64,000 nt of DNA, taken from NCBI RefSeq assembly GCF_018271995.1, contig NZ_JAGUCO010000008.1, forward strand, positions 112,679 through 176,678. The letters run 5' to 3'. The notes beneath the pieces are model-generated. The model was given only the letters and a program-made list of their open reading frames with translations, did not search any database and was not told the DNA's origin. This document shows, in pieces, positions 34,480 through 44,612 of this stretch. The position numbers were made by a program, and so were the translations under genes. Source of the stretch: Carboxylicivirga linearis. GTDB lineage: Bacteria > Bacteroidota > Bacteroidia > Bacteroidales > Marinilabiliaceae. Each line of letters opens with the position of its first letter. Position 1 is the first letter of the stretch.

Positions 34480-37400
34480 TTACTCAATTATTATCTTTCT
34501 TGAGATATTTACTTTTTCATTTGTAATTTGAACTATATAAACACCTGAAGAAACATTTATTGATATCTTATTTCTTCCTGCAACCAATTGGCCTTCATAA
34601 ACAACACCACCTTTTAAGTTACTGATGGTAAGGCCAGAAGGATTCTCAACTTCCATGGTAAAATTACCATCGTTAGGTATCGGATATATACTTATTTGCT
34701 CATTGTTTTCAGTGGCATCAATTCCGGTAGTTAGCGTACTGATTACATTTGAGAAAGCAGCTTCCGAATTACCTGACTCATATACTGCCTTAACAGCATA
34801 TAAATATTCACCATCTACCAATGTGCTCCACTCGTTATCTGTGTATGATGTTTCAGTAATGGCATCAACAGTTAATAAAGTCCAGGCCGATTCATTACTT
34901 TCATCGCCTTGAGCTAAACGCCAAACCTGATAACCATTAACGTAGCGTAAGTCATCATTTTCCAGTTTTACATCTGAGTGAGTTGATACCCCATTTTCAA
35001 TTGGTTGACTAGCCAATGACGGAGTAAAATCAGACGATTTCATTTTTGTTTCCTGAAGTTCAACTACCCCTAATGGACGGCTACTAGTACCAGATACTTC
35101 TTCACAATATGCATGAATACTCCAGTTGGCATTAACATTTGAAATATCGTAAAGATTATACCATTCTCCCTCGTGGAAAATTAAAGCACCTTTGTTTGCA
35201 ACTGCAGGACCGGCATCTACACCAGCCGGATATCCTGTTCTATCATCACATTCATAACCAACCCACACTTCTTCGGTTCCATCAATAAATACCGGAGCAT
35301 CTAATATTACTTCATTCCAGGCATTTTCTACAGGATCAACAACATCCTGATAATATACTAATTCTGGTTGTTCACCAACCCAAATACGAATTTGGAAATC
35401 AGCATCAGATGGAGCTGCGTCAACACTTCTAAAATAGAAAGAAACTTTTGTAATGCTCAGATCTTTTGATTTGAAATTAACCAAATCATCAGTAGTAAAA
35501 CGCTGTGCAGCGCTAAACACAATCCCCGATTCACTGCCAATTGAGTTAGTGGCTTCACCATTATCCCAATACATCCAACCTTCTTCAGGCATGTACGAAC
35601 CTGGTTTTAGCCAATTAACAGTTGCACTAACATCACTATTGGTTGCTTCCACTTTTAAAGGAATGGTAACTGCTTCGCTTAATACTACTTCATTAATCTG
35701 TTCAAAGTCATCATCCACCTTATAATTAGTTAATTCAAAAGGTTCAAAACCTTCGAGCTGAACACTTATATTAAATAAACCTTTTGGCACTTCTATCTGC
35801 TCAGCTTCGCCATTGGCATCGGCAGAGAGAGAGTAATCAATACCAGTATTATCCGAAGTACCTGTCATTACAATTGCTGCATTTTCGGCCGATAAACCAT
35901 TGTTGGTTGAAATAGCAAACGTAACTGTTGAAACAGCTCCTTTTGTAATTACACGCGAAAACTCAGGTACTGAATAATTCTCGTTGTGGTATTTAGCTAT
36001 TACTGCATAGTAATAATTTCCTTCAGCCACATCACCCCAGGTATTATCAGTAAAACTGTTTGCTGCAATTGGAGTATCGGTTAACAATGTCCAGTTAGCA
36101 GGAGTTTCTTTATCGGCTTCAGCCAAACGATATACATTATAGGTAATTGCAAATGGAACTTCATCAACTTTTAAACTTGACGTTTGATAATTTGAACCAG
36201 CAGCAAACACATCTCTGTAATCAACATTTGGTAATACAGGTTTTGTGTTTGTATTGTTGTTATACAATGTTGATTTCTTTAACTGCACTTCAGGAGCTGT
36301 GGCAGAACCATTATACGCGCAGTAGGCCTGAATATTCCAGTTTAAATTAAAACCGCCATCAGTAAATTCATAAAATGAAAACCAGTTACCACCATATTTT
36401 AGAATATCACCACCGTAAACCGAAGGACCGATATCTGCTCCTACAGGATAGTTTCCCGCAACATGATTAACCGCATATCCAATAATGTAGCTCTTACTAT
36501 TATCAATAGATACAGAAGTAGTTAGATAAAACTCATTCCATTCACCAGGAGTTACATTTATTGCTTCACTATAAATTTCCTCCTCGTACATTAATGAACC
36601 CGACCATACTTTTAATTCATATTCGCCATCCGTAGCAGGGAAAATGCGGATTCGGCTAATTGCAAAACCTTCTCCCAAACTCATTTCCTGTAACTCTTCC
36701 GAAGTGTAACGAACACCTACTTCCATAACACCTCCACTGGTAAGACCTATGCCATTATCGAAGGCTCCATTATCTTTATGGATCCAGCTATTGGCAAAAT
36801 CACTTGGTGCTTCCCATCTTACTTCAGCAGAGCTGATATAATCTGTTAATGCAACATTACGAGGAGCACGGGCATCTTCCAATATTTCAAAAGAACCTAA
36901 ATCTTCGGTGTTTTCATCAATGATAATATCAGACTGTTCATAGTCCACATATCCTTTTTTAGATATCCGCACATTATAAGTGCCAAAATACACATCCGGA
37001 ATTTGAACCGTACCATCAGCATTTACTTCTCCTGAGTAGCTAAACTGATTATTTTCGAGATAAACAATCGCTCCTTCAGCGCTTCCTCCATTGGTGGTAA
37101 CAGCAGCCGAAACAACTGCATATTTACCTTTATCAACACCATTTGAAAAGGTTGGCAATGAAATAATATCGTTGGCATAAACACTTTTAACCGCAAAACG
37201 ATAAATATCATTTTCTAATGGTTGCCAGTTAGTATCAACAAAGAAGGTATCAGTAATTAACTCAGTATTTAGTTGTACCCATGAAGATTCATCAGCTTCC
37301 TGACCATTTAATAAACGATACACATTATATCCTAATGGTTGTTTTTCGTTCTCTAATGCTGCTTCGGTTGCAAAAACATTTGCAGATTCAGTATTGATGG

Positions 37401-40400
37401 CTTTAGCAAAATAACTTACATCAACTGAATCATTAGCAGCTTCTGTTGCAACTGTTTCCTCCAAGGTATTAGCCTTACTTGAAGATAGTTTAGCCGCATT
37501 TAACACAACCGGATTATCGTTGGCATTGGCACCACAAATAGCTTCAATATTCCAGTTACCATTTAAGGCACCACCCGTAATTTCACGACCTGTGGTCCAC
37601 TGATTTCCATCGTAGAATGCATCACCATTCACCACATTTGGACCATTATCATATGTAATAGGTGCAATACCCGAATTTTGTACAATATCTAAACCTACCA
37701 ATAAGTTCTTTGAAAGATCAATTACATAAGGGATATCCAACTCAACTTCATTCCAGGCATCTAATTCCGGAACAACCTCTTGCGAATAAACCTCTAATTC
37801 AGCTCCATTATCACCTTGCCAGATTTTAATTGTAAAACGAGCAATTGAATGAGCATAGAAACGAACTTTATCAATAACCATACCTTGCTTAATGCCATAG
37901 GCTTCATATTCGTCGGTTGTATAGCGATGAGCAACTTTATAATTTGCCGAACCATTACTTCCGAATATACCATATGCATATCGGGTTGACTTTGTAAGGT
38001 TAAATGAATAAACGGCTTTATCCCATCTTACAAGTGCATCGGTGTTTCTATCCGCACCAAGTACTTTTAGTGCCTGCGCCGCTTCCTGTACAAGGCTGAT
38101 TAAATGAGCATCTATTGAAGCATCACTAACAGTTAACTCTTCTGAATAAGTTTCGTAATAAGGTGCTTCTACCTCCACTTCGTAGGTATTTCCACCATAC
38201 ACATTCTCAAAGGTATAATTCCCCTCGGCATCAGTTACGGTAGTGTAATACTCATATCCTCGAAGTTTAACCTCAGCATTGGCAATTCCAACTCCAGGTA
38301 AATCATTTCCTTCCACTTTACCTGAAACAGTTACAACAGGTAATAATGTCAATGAAAAATCAGACTCAGTAAGATTACTGTTTGTTACTTCCACTGAATT
38401 TGTTTGATCAGCATATCCTAATAAAGATGAAGTAAGTGAATAAGCGCCTGGTTTTACATGAGCAAACTCATAATATCCATCAGCATCGGTTGTTACTGTG
38501 GCATTTAACTCATCAATATGTACTGATGCACTTTCTAACGGTGTAGTTCCGTCAGCTGCTAATACTTGTCCGGATAATGATCCTGTATTTTCAACATCAA
38601 TATAAAACATTGTATTTGGTACCTGACTTAAAAACTGTCCGTCGGTACTAATTGGATTATATGGATCGAGCTTAAAATATGTATTGACGTAACGCGAAGA
38701 TGCACTTGGAGCATCCGACGCTAAAAAGGTTAAACCAAAAGCACCTAATTCATTATTAGCTCCTGAGTTACGCACTAAAATAACCAGGTTACCCCCTTTA
38801 TATTCGTAAGGCTGATCAAATTCGAGTTTCCAGTCAAATTCACCCCATGGAATCTCAACACGGCGATCAACCACCAATTGCATTTCGGTAGCTGGAACCC
38901 AACCATTTTTAAGTGAGGTTTGATCTGTTTCTCCAATAAAAATTTGAAGCGCCTCATTATTCAAGTTCTCTACTCCATTTATAACTTTATAACCAATAGC
39001 ATTTATATTACCCATAAAGCCATTAAATAATTCGGCTTGATAAACAGACTCGGAGAAAGTATAGTTATAGGGATAAATAGGAATAAAGTTCTGAACCACT
39101 TTTCCTTCACCAATGGTAATAACGTTCATATTATCTGGTTGCACTTCCAGATCCAACAGCTTAGATTGATTATTTCCGGTTGCTTCATCTGATTCGCAAA
39201 TTACTCTTGCTTTAACCGGGAAATAACCTTCAGTTTCAGGAGTCCAGGTAAATTCAAAATCTCTTTTGATGCCAATACCCAGCGATCTGCTATTATAGCT
39301 TTCAGCTAATACATTATTATCAGCATCAACCAATTGAACGGTGTAATTTCGGATTAAATCAGTTCCGTTATTTACAATGGTTACCTTATTAGTAGTAGCT
39401 TGCCCAACGGTTGGTGCCGTGTTACCTTTTACTGAAAGTACAGCAATATCTTGTGCAAATACCTTTTCCAGCAGAATATTATCGAAATAAGTAAAGTCAC
39501 CTTGCCAAGATGAAAGGTGGAAACCTAAATTAAAGTTACCACTATATGGTGCTGAAAAAGTTAAAGAGTCTTTGTAAAACATTCCTCCTGTTGAAACATT
39601 ATCGTAGCTGGCCAGAGTAATTACTTGTGCTGCCGGAACATTGGTTTTACCAATTGTAACATTCCATGTTTCCCCTGCATAAATATTGGTTTTTACATCA
39701 TAACATAAACGATAAAGTGTACCTTCTTCTAAATTAAACGAAGGAGATATAAACCAATCATCCTGAGTAGGGCCAGTAAAAAATGTTTCCATTCCAATAC
39801 AAGAAGGTAATCCTTTACCACGTATCAGGTTTCTTTTCCAGGCATACTCATCTTCATTGGCGTTTATGATAGTCCATAGATCCATTGTACTACCGTCTTC
39901 AAAATCCTCGGAGAATGGTAAACTCACCTGTTTTCCTACTTGCAAGTATTTAGATGATGTAGTGCCTCCTGTACCATCTGCATTTTTTGAAGTAATTTCG
40001 TACTTATAGTTAGCTAATGAGGAAATGGAAGTATCATCATAACTATTTCCACTATAATTAGTTTCTAAAACTAAATTACCAGGCTGACGAACAATACGAT
40101 AAGTAATATTACTATTATCGAACCAACCTTCTTTCATACCTAAAGCTGGTGGATTCGACCAATTTAAACTGATAGTTCCACTATTATCAACAGCTTCTAC
40201 TGTTTCGGGTCCTTTCGGCAAATCAACACCCACAAAAGCGTTGATATCAACCGGTAAACTAGCACCTTCAGCACTATTTACAACAACCTTATAGGTATGC
40301 TCACCACTTGTAATATCAGCATCATTCCATACAATAGCAGCACCCGGTGTTAAATTACTGGTAAAAACAATTGGCTCGGTAGCACCATCTTTGTAAATAT

Positions 40401-41154
40401 CAACAGAAGTGATTTCGGTTAAAGCATCACCACCATAGGTAACAGATGGATTTTCCCATGATAAATCCATAGAAACAGCTCCATTGGCACCCGGAACCGG
40501 AGTTAAATCAACAACGGCAGCAGGAGCATCAATTAAAGCTGCAACACTCACTCGGATATTATCAATATAAAGATATGAATAAGGGTTATGTTGGCTATAA
40601 CAATAAAATCCAAGATTATAAGTACCATCAGCAGGCACAGTAAACATTACATCTACATATTTATCGCCAAGTACTTGTGGTATATCAATAATTTCAATGG
40701 TTTGATCAGCTACATCAGTACTGGCACCCACATAAACTTTAAAGCTTTGTAACTCATACAGAAAATCGGTAAAGAACTCCAGCTTATAATGTTTATTGGC
40801 TTCCAGTTGTAATGTTGGCGAAAAAAGCCAGTCATCGCCTTTGTTTGAACCAAAAGAATAGGCAACACTAGGACTTTCATCCCAACCACCATATGGCTGA
40901 TGAATCCATGTAATGGCATCGGTATTGACGTCATTTACAGTCCATGCATTAAAATTTTCAGCATCGTTAAAATCCTCAAAAAATGGAATTGTCAGAGGTT
41001 CCGCTGTAGTTACTTTTACATCTTCAATAAAAAACTGACTGAGGTTATCTGTTATTTTGTCACTAATACCATCGGATATTTTCGGGGAGGCTGCCAGATA
41101 CAGCCCATAACAAATCCCCGTAATGGTAAGAATTAAACTTGCTATTTTCTTCAT
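34480..41154 (-). CDS. Giant T9SS-secreted multidomain adhesin-like protein
   Basis: The 2224-residue protein has a signal peptide. Two cleaved-adhesin (choice-of-anchor J) domains, each starting LPF-x-EDFxD, lie near residues 50-210 and 410-560. Fibronectin-III-like linkers, a CARDB-like unit near 570-670, and two carboxypeptidase-regulatory-like domains near 845-1010 follow. Three homologous blocks of about 350 residues (each with RYTTDE/RYTSEE or QRFTTDD, then WNEVxLD, then GNWNIEA-like text) come next, and a type A T9SS sorting domain (YPIPNDGNFTMEVENPSG, ending VNISRKIIIE) closes the protein. No catalytic motif is seen. It is probably a surface adhesin or matrix protein. It lies 10 bases after the protease gene on the same strand, so the two form an operon with gingipain-like components on separate polypeptides. 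Confidence 0.85.
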   Translation of the reverse strand: MKKIASLILTITGICYGLYLAASPKISDGISDKITDNLSQFFIEDVKVTTAEPLTIPFFEDFNDAENFNAWTVNDVNTDAITWIHQPYGGWDESPSVAYSFGSNKGDDWLFSPTLQLEANKHYKLEFFTDFLYELQSFKVYVGASTDVADQTIEIIDIPQVLGDKYVDVMFTVPADGTYNLGFYCYSQHNPYSYLYIDNIRVSVAALIDAPAAVVDLTPVPGANGAVSMDLSWENPSVTYGGDALTEITSVDIYKDGATEPIVFTSNLTPGAAIVWNDADITSGEHTYKVVVNSAEGASLPVDINAFVGVDLPKGPETVEAVDNSGTISLNWSNPPALGMKEGWFDNSNITYRIVRQPGNLVLETNYSGNSYDDTSISSLANYKYEITSKNADGTGGTTSSKYLQVGKQVSLPFSEDFEDGSTMDLWTIINANEDEYAWKRNLIRGKGLPSCIGMETFFTGPTQDDWFISPSFNLEEGTLYRLCYDVKTNIYAGETWNVTIGKTNVPAAQVITLASYDNVSTGGMFYKDSLTFSAPYSGNFNLGFHLSSWQGDFTYFDNILLEKVFAQDIAVLSVKGNTAPTVGQATTNKVTIVNNGTDLIRNYTVQLVDADNNVLAESYNSRSLGIGIKRDFEFTWTPETEGYFPVKARVICESDEATGNNQSKLLDLEVQPDNMNVITIGEGKVVQNFIPIYPYNYTFSESVYQAELFNGFMGNINAIGYKVINGVENLNNEALQIFIGETDQTSLKNGWVPATEMQLVVDRRVEIPWGEFDWKLEFDQPYEYKGGNLVILVRNSGANNELGAFGLTFLASDAPSASSRYVNTYFKLDPYNPISTDGQFLSQVPNTMFYIDVENTGSLSGQVLAADGTTPLESASVHIDELNATVTTDADGYYEFAHVKPGAYSLTSSLLGYADQTNSVEVTNSNLTESDFSLTLLPVVTVSGKVEGNDLPGVGIANAEVKLRGYEYYTTVTDAEGNYTFENVYGGNTYEVEVEAPYYETYSEELTVSDASIDAHLISLVQEAAQALKVLGADRNTDALVRWDKAVYSFNLTKSTRYAYGIFGSNGSANYKVAHRYTTDEYEAYGIKQGMVIDKVRFYAHSIARFTIKIWQGDNGAELEVYSQEVVPELDAWNEVELDIPYVIDLSKNLLVGLDIVQNSGIAPITYDNGPNVVNGDAFYDGNQWTTGREITGGALNGNWNIEAICGANANDNPVVLNAAKLSSSKANTLEETVATEAANDSVDVSYFAKAINTESANVFATEAALENEKQPLGYNVYRLLNGQEADESSWVQLNTELITDTFFVDTNWQPLENDIYRFAVKSVYANDIISLPTFSNGVDKGKYAVVSAAVTTNGGSAEGAIVYLENNQFSYSGEVNADGTVQIPDVYFGTYNVRISKKGYVDYEQSDIIIDENTEDLGSFEILEDARAPRNVALTDYISSAEVRWEAPSDFANSWIHKDNGAFDNGIGLTSGGVMEVGVRYTSEELQEMSLGEGFAISRIRIFPATDGEYELKVWSGSLMYEEEIYSEAINVTPGEWNEFYLTTSVSIDNSKSYIIGYAVNHVAGNYPVGADIGPSVYGGDILKYGGNWFSFYEFTDGGFNLNWNIQAYCAYNGSATAPEVQLKKSTLYNNNTNTKPVLPNVDYRDVFAAGSNYQTSSLKVDEVPFAITYNVYRLAEADKETPANWTLLTDTPIAANSFTDNTWGDVAEGNYYYAVIAKYHNENYSVPEFSRVITKGAVSTVTFAISTNNGLSAENAAIVMTGTSDNTGIDYSLSADANGEAEQIEVPKGLFNISVQLEGFEPFELTNYKVDDDFEQINEVVLSEAVTIPLKVEATNSDVSATVNWLKPGSYMPEEGWMYWDNGEATNSIGSESGIVFSAAQRFTTDDLVNFKSKDLSITKVSFYFRSVDAAPSDADFQIRIWVGEQPELVYYQDVVDPVENAWNEVILDAPVFIDGTEEVWVGYECDDRTGYPAGVDAGPAVANKGALIFHEGEWYNLYDISNVNANWSIHAYCEEVSGTSSRPLGVVELQETKMKSSDFTPSLASQPIENGVSTHSDVKLENDDLRYVNGYQVWRLAQGDESNESAWTLLTVDAITETSYTDNEWSTLVDGEYLYAVKAVYESGNSEAAFSNVISTLTTGIDATENNEQISIYPIPNDGNFTMEVENPSGLTISNLKGGVVYEGQLVAGRNKISINVSSGVYIVQITNEKVNISRKIIIE

Positions 41155-41164
41155 AGTAGTATTG

Positions 41165-43780
41165 TTATTGTTTTATTACCTTAATTGTAACAGCATCGGT
41201 AGCACCGGAGAATTGTACAAAATACATTCCTGATTCCCAGTTAGATGTAGCTAATTGCAATGAATTAGTAGCCATTAGATTATTTGAATAATAAACCTGA
41301 CGGCCAGCTACATCTACAATTTTAACGGTGCTAAATGAAGCTTCCCATTTTAGCGAAAGCTCATTTTTAAATGGATTGACTACCTCAACACCACTTAATT
41401 CCGATTTTTCGATTCCGGTTGAAATACCGGAGATCTCAACCATTACATCGGTTGATGTACTTTTGGCAGTTATTATATTATCAACATCAGAGGTATTTGC
41501 AGCATCATATTTTATATAAATCGAACCACCCGTTACAGGAAGTTCTATACTGCTAGACCATTCAACTTTATCGATTGATAACATAAATGGTGTACCGCAA
41601 TTGATTGATATTTCTTCGGCCAGATCATAACCTGAGTACTGAAGCGTAGCAATCCATTCTTCATTTTCGTTTACAAAATCGTTGATTGATAATGCAGATG
41701 GTGTCACTTCCAATACAGGAGAGGCCACAATAATATCATCTAACACAACACCATATCCAAAATTAGAAATTGCTTTAAATCCAATAAAATATTCACTTCC
41801 GCCTTCTGGCAGGTTAATATGATCCATTGTCCAGTCTGAAATATCATCGGTATACGACGAAAGCAATGTCCAATCGCTTAATGCTGATGTTTTGTAATAT
41901 ATCTCCAGTATATCCTGATCAACCATCCAAACAGGCTGAGCATGAGCAAACGACAATACCGGATTACTCAATCCACTGATATCCAATTGCGGAGTTACCA
42001 ACATGGTTGAATTCCCATCGTAACTCTGACTATTAAAACACACATTAAAATCTCCTGCAAAAGCCCCGGCTGGAAATTCTTCACCATCTCCTCCACCTGT
42101 TTGTAAGTTCCAATTTTCAGCACCTACTGAGTAATATTGTTCCCAGCAAGAAGGATAACCAAATTCGAAATCTTCTATAAATGGAAATTCAGTTGTGATG
42201 TTACAAACCACATATATTTCATAATCGAAAGATGCAAAACAACCATTACCATCCGTAACCATTAATGAGAAATCAAATATACCTGATTGCGTTGGCGTTC
42301 CGGAAATAACACCTGTTGATGCACCCAAAACTAAACCGTTGGGTAATACACCTTCGGTAACCACATAATTCAACACATCACTTCTGTTATTACTAATTTC
42401 GATGGCAACCGAATAAGCTTCATCAATACTTGCATTAGGCATGCTTTGTGTATCAAATGTTATATCAGGGCAACTTGTTGACTTAAGATTTAGATAAATA
42501 CTTGTCGCCAACACATTTGACACAGTAATTCTACCTGTAAAATGTCCTGTTTCAGTTGGCATAAAACGTACATACAAATCGCCACCATCTTTTGTAAGAA
42601 TAGTTTCGGTTGACCAGCTTGCGCTATCTGCCGAAACCTCATAAGGTCCTTCTACACTTATTGATATTTCCTCTTCAAGATTATACCCATTAACAACCAC
42701 TTTTTGAGCTGCACTGGCAACATTCAAAACAGTTGAACTTTCAAGTTCCAGCTCTTTTTTATCACATTCGATACGAGGTGTTGTTGGGTCAATAGCTGTT
42801 CCTTCCAGGCTCATTACCCCTAATCCAAGAGGATCTAACCATGATTGCATTTGGGTAGAAGGATCATCTCCATAGTGATCCCAGTGATACCAAAGCTTTC
42901 CGTAGAAGTTATCTCCGTTAACATTGGTACACGTTGAGTTACCACCTGTTAAAGTACCAATAACCAAATGATTACTTGCAAACAATGGTGATCCGGAAGA
43001 TCCTCCTTCGGTTACAGAATGTCCATTTTCTGTAGCCACATATTTAAATCGCCAGTGAGCATCGGTTGCACCCACATCTTCACCTGGCCAGGTACTTTCG
43101 GCATATGTTTTAAACGTTGATATCTTTTTAATGTCTCCAGCTGGATGATGAATACCTACACCATCGCCTTCAATCACTTCGTTTCTGCGATCCCAACCGT
43201 TGTAATATACATCCCAGTCAAGAGGCACTTGTTCGTCTAACTCCAAAAGTAAACCATCAGATCCACCGGTAATAGGAACCGCCACTCTTAAATAACTACC
43301 TACAATAGTATGTGTTTCAACAGGCATTTCGTCCTCGCAACCGGGTGATTCATATCCAAAAGTAAACTGCCAGCGAGTTAAATCCTGTTCGTTTGAACCA
43401 TGATAACAGTGAAAAGCAGTTAAGATATAAGGTGTTAGATCTTGTGCCGTATTATTTACTAATGTTCCTGAACAAACATACCACCCAGCTCCAGAAGGAC
43501 CATTTGAAACATACATTGTCATCTGACAAACACCTTTTTTCTCAGTTTGCCAATCAGCACCCTCGCTACAATTAATATTAATCATACAAGATGCTGACTC
43601 GCCTATTTCAGTACCAACAGCTGCTTCCTTAGGGAAACGCTTTACTACTACATTATCAAATACATACCCAACGTTATCAATAGAAATAACTGGCATGCTG
43701 TTTAAATCTTGCGAGTTCAGAATCTCTTGCCTGTTTTTAGTTGAAATATATTCCAAAATAATGTCATCACCCGCTACCAT
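41165..43780 (-). CDS. T9SS-secreted lysyl-endopeptidase-like serine protease, 5'-truncated
   Basis: The 871-residue frame has the trypsin-fold triad of lysyl-endopeptidase-like proteases: H124 (LTAFHCYHG), D175 (GGSDGLLLEL) and S262 (EGGSSGSPLF). Putative Ig (MBG/Ig-like) and a cleaved-adhesin-like domain (about residues 530-690) follow, with a C-terminal T9SS sorting domain (WESGMYFVQF). It lacks the expected signal peptide and about 150-200 N-terminal residues: the frame opens at MVAGDDIILEYI, which in relatives is internal, and TAA occurs 15 bases upstream. The cut lies at the left edge of the prophage. The gene is probably broken by the insertion and non-secreted, although the frame itself is intact. 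Confidence 0.75.
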   Translation of the reverse strand: MVAGDDIILEYISTKNRQEILNSQDLNSMPVISIDNVGYVFDNVVVKRFPKEAAVGTEIGESASCMININCSEGADWQTEKKGVCQMTMYVSNGPSGAGWYVCSGTLVNNTAQDLTPYILTAFHCYHGSNEQDLTRWQFTFGYESPGCEDEMPVETHTIVGSYLRVAVPITGGSDGLLLELDEQVPLDWDVYYNGWDRRNEVIEGDGVGIHHPAGDIKKISTFKTYAESTWPGEDVGATDAHWRFKYVATENGHSVTEGGSSGSPLFASNHLVIGTLTGGNSTCTNVNGDNFYGKLWYHWDHYGDDPSTQMQSWLDPLGLGVMSLEGTAIDPTTPRIECDKKELELESSTVLNVASAAQKVVVNGYNLEEEISISVEGPYEVSADSASWSTETILTKDGGDLYVRFMPTETGHFTGRITVSNVLATSIYLNLKSTSCPDITFDTQSMPNASIDEAYSVAIEISNNRSDVLNYVVTEGVLPNGLVLGASTGVISGTPTQSGIFDFSLMVTDGNGCFASFDYEIYVVCNITTEFPFIEDFEFGYPSCWEQYYSVGAENWNLQTGGGDGEEFPAGAFAGDFNVCFNSQSYDGNSTMLVTPQLDISGLSNPVLSFAHAQPVWMVDQDILEIYYKTSALSDWTLLSSYTDDISDWTMDHINLPEGGSEYFIGFKAISNFGYGVVLDDIIVASPVLEVTPSALSINDFVNENEEWIATLQYSGYDLAEEISINCGTPFMLSIDKVEWSSSIELPVTGGSIYIKYDAANTSDVDNIITAKSTSTDVMVEISGISTGIEKSELSGVEVVNPFKNELSLKWEASFSTVKIVDVAGRQVYYSNNLMATNSLQLATSNWESGMYFVQFSGATDAVTIKVIKQ

Positions 43781-43843
43781 CTCGGTAGAAAATTATAAGG
43801 GGTAGTACGAATGATGCAAATAATAATGTTCAGACAAAAATGG

Positions 43844-43990
43844 TTTAAAGCCTTGATGAGTAAAGGATATAGCACAAATAGAGCCTATATTTAAGCCTTT
43901 CGAATGATGAGGATTGATTGAATAATGATTGAATTTGGTTATAATTTTAAGCCTTATTTGTTTTACCATTTAAGATGTATTTAAAGCTTT
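43844..43990. repeat. Four dispersed copies of TTTAA(A)GC(C/T)TT near the prophage left end
   Basis: Copies: TTTAAAGCCTT 43844-43854, TTTAAGCCTT 43890-43899, TTTAAGCCTT 43946-43955, TTTAAAGCTTT 43980-43990. Spacings are 46, 56 and 34 bases. They lie between the truncated protease and the first phage gene. Transposable Mu-like phages have several transposase-binding sites at each end, so this could be the left end. Inference. Confidence 0.45.
43968..43986. repeat. Degenerate paired TTTAAA motif, 11-bp spacing
   Basis: ATTTAAGA-tgt-ATTTAAAG. It shares spacing and layout with the phage motif pairs at 45168, 48376, 55236, 59779 and 62005, but has two mismatches. Confidence 0.35.
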
Positions 43991-44019
43991 GATATAATTA
44001 GGATAGCGAATAAATTATT

Positions 44020-44056
44020 AAACGGCATTTCAGTTAAATCTGATGTGCCGTTTTTT
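44020..44056 (+). terminator. Strong terminator hairpin before the first phage gene
   Basis: AAACGGCA (44020-44027) pairs with TGCCGTTT (44046-44053), with an inner TCAG/CTGA extension, followed by T6. No gene ends just before it on the plus strand in this window, so it may insulate the phage promoter from leftward host transcription or be left from a removed gene. The stretch 43781-44174 otherwise has only repeats and a promoter. Confidence 0.7.
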
Positions 44057-44083
44057 ATTACAAAATGCTCAAAATACATCGAA

Positions 44084-44117
44084 AGGTTACAAAATAGGTT
44101 ACAAAATAGGTTACAAT
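44084..44117 (+). repeat. Three tandem 12-mers AGGTTACAAAAT
   Basis: Two exact 12-base copies (44084-44095, 44096-44107) and a partial third (44108-44117). In one frame they read RLQN repeated. They lie 31 bases upstream of a promoter-like TATTTTTG, so they may be regulator-binding iterons. A remnant of a recombinase-type reading frame is another option. Confidence 0.6.
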
Positions 44118-44147
44118 ATTTCTTTTTAAAAATATGTTAACTGTACC

Positions 44148-44155
44148 TATTTTTG
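44148..44155 (+). promoter_or_regulatory. Candidate promoter -7 box of the first phage gene
   Basis: TATTTTTG matches TAnnTTTG and lies 19 bases before the ATG at 44175. The -33 region has only TTTTT (44123-44127), so the match is partial. Confidence 0.45.
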
Positions 44156-44174
44156 TGATAGACCTATTTCACAC

Positions 44175-44396
44175 ATGCGCAAAACTGAACTTAAAAAGAA
44201 AAGAGATAAGAAAATGGTAGAGAAATTCTACGAGCTATATGACATTAAGCGTAAGCGTATGGATGATGTGTTACAGGAATTATCTGAGGATTACTTCTTT
44301 TTAGATACCAATTATATATACAGCAGGATCTTTTATTGTAAAGAAAATAGTGCCTATTACAATGAACTACTGGAAGGATCATGTAATAAAAAATAA
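44175..44396 (+). CDS. Small basic phage-type protein of unknown function
   Basis: The 73-residue protein starts MRKTELKKKRDKKMVEKF and is basic and helical at the N-terminus, with a Tyr-rich middle (DYFFLDTNYIYSRIFYC). A promoter-like box and tandem 12-mers lie upstream, so it is probably expressed from the prophage end, possibly as a small DNA-binding regulator. No family recognised. Confidence 0.6.
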   Translation: MRKTELKKKRDKKMVEKFYELYDIKRKRMDDVLQELSEDYFFLDTNYIYSRIFYCKENSAYYNELLEGSCNKK

Positions 44397-44407
44397 CCAT
44401 TGAAAGT

Positions 44408-44608
44408 ATGAAACAGGAAAATATAGTGAGGCAAAAAATGTGGGATGCTAAAATAAATAATAAAGATGCAGTATTCCCAACAGAGTTTTATAGTAGTAAA
44501 GATGTATTAAAAGGCATTGGTTCATTTGACTTACGAAATGTTAATGTAAATATTAGATTCGGTAAAACAGACAAAGGCTTTGATGCTTATGTAGTTTCAT
44601 TTCCTTAA
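44408..44608 (+). CDS. Small hypothetical phage-type protein
   Basis: The 66-residue protein starts MKQENIVRQKMWDAKIN and is soluble with no known motif. It lies 11 bases after the preceding small gene, so they are probably co-transcribed. It converges on the packaging operon, whose last gene stops at 44613. Function unknown. Confidence 0.55.
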   Translation: MKQENIVRQKMWDAKINNKDAVFPTEFYSSKDVLKGIGSFDLRNVNVNIRFGKTDKGFDAYVVSFP

Positions 44609-44612
44609 TCCA

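Noticed and set aside
43830..44010. tRNA or tmRNA as phage attachment site
   Set aside because: No cloverleaf or CCA-type end could be found; a Mu-like element does not need one.
44084..44117. CRISPR array
   Set aside because: Only two and a part 12-base units with no spacers and no cas genes.
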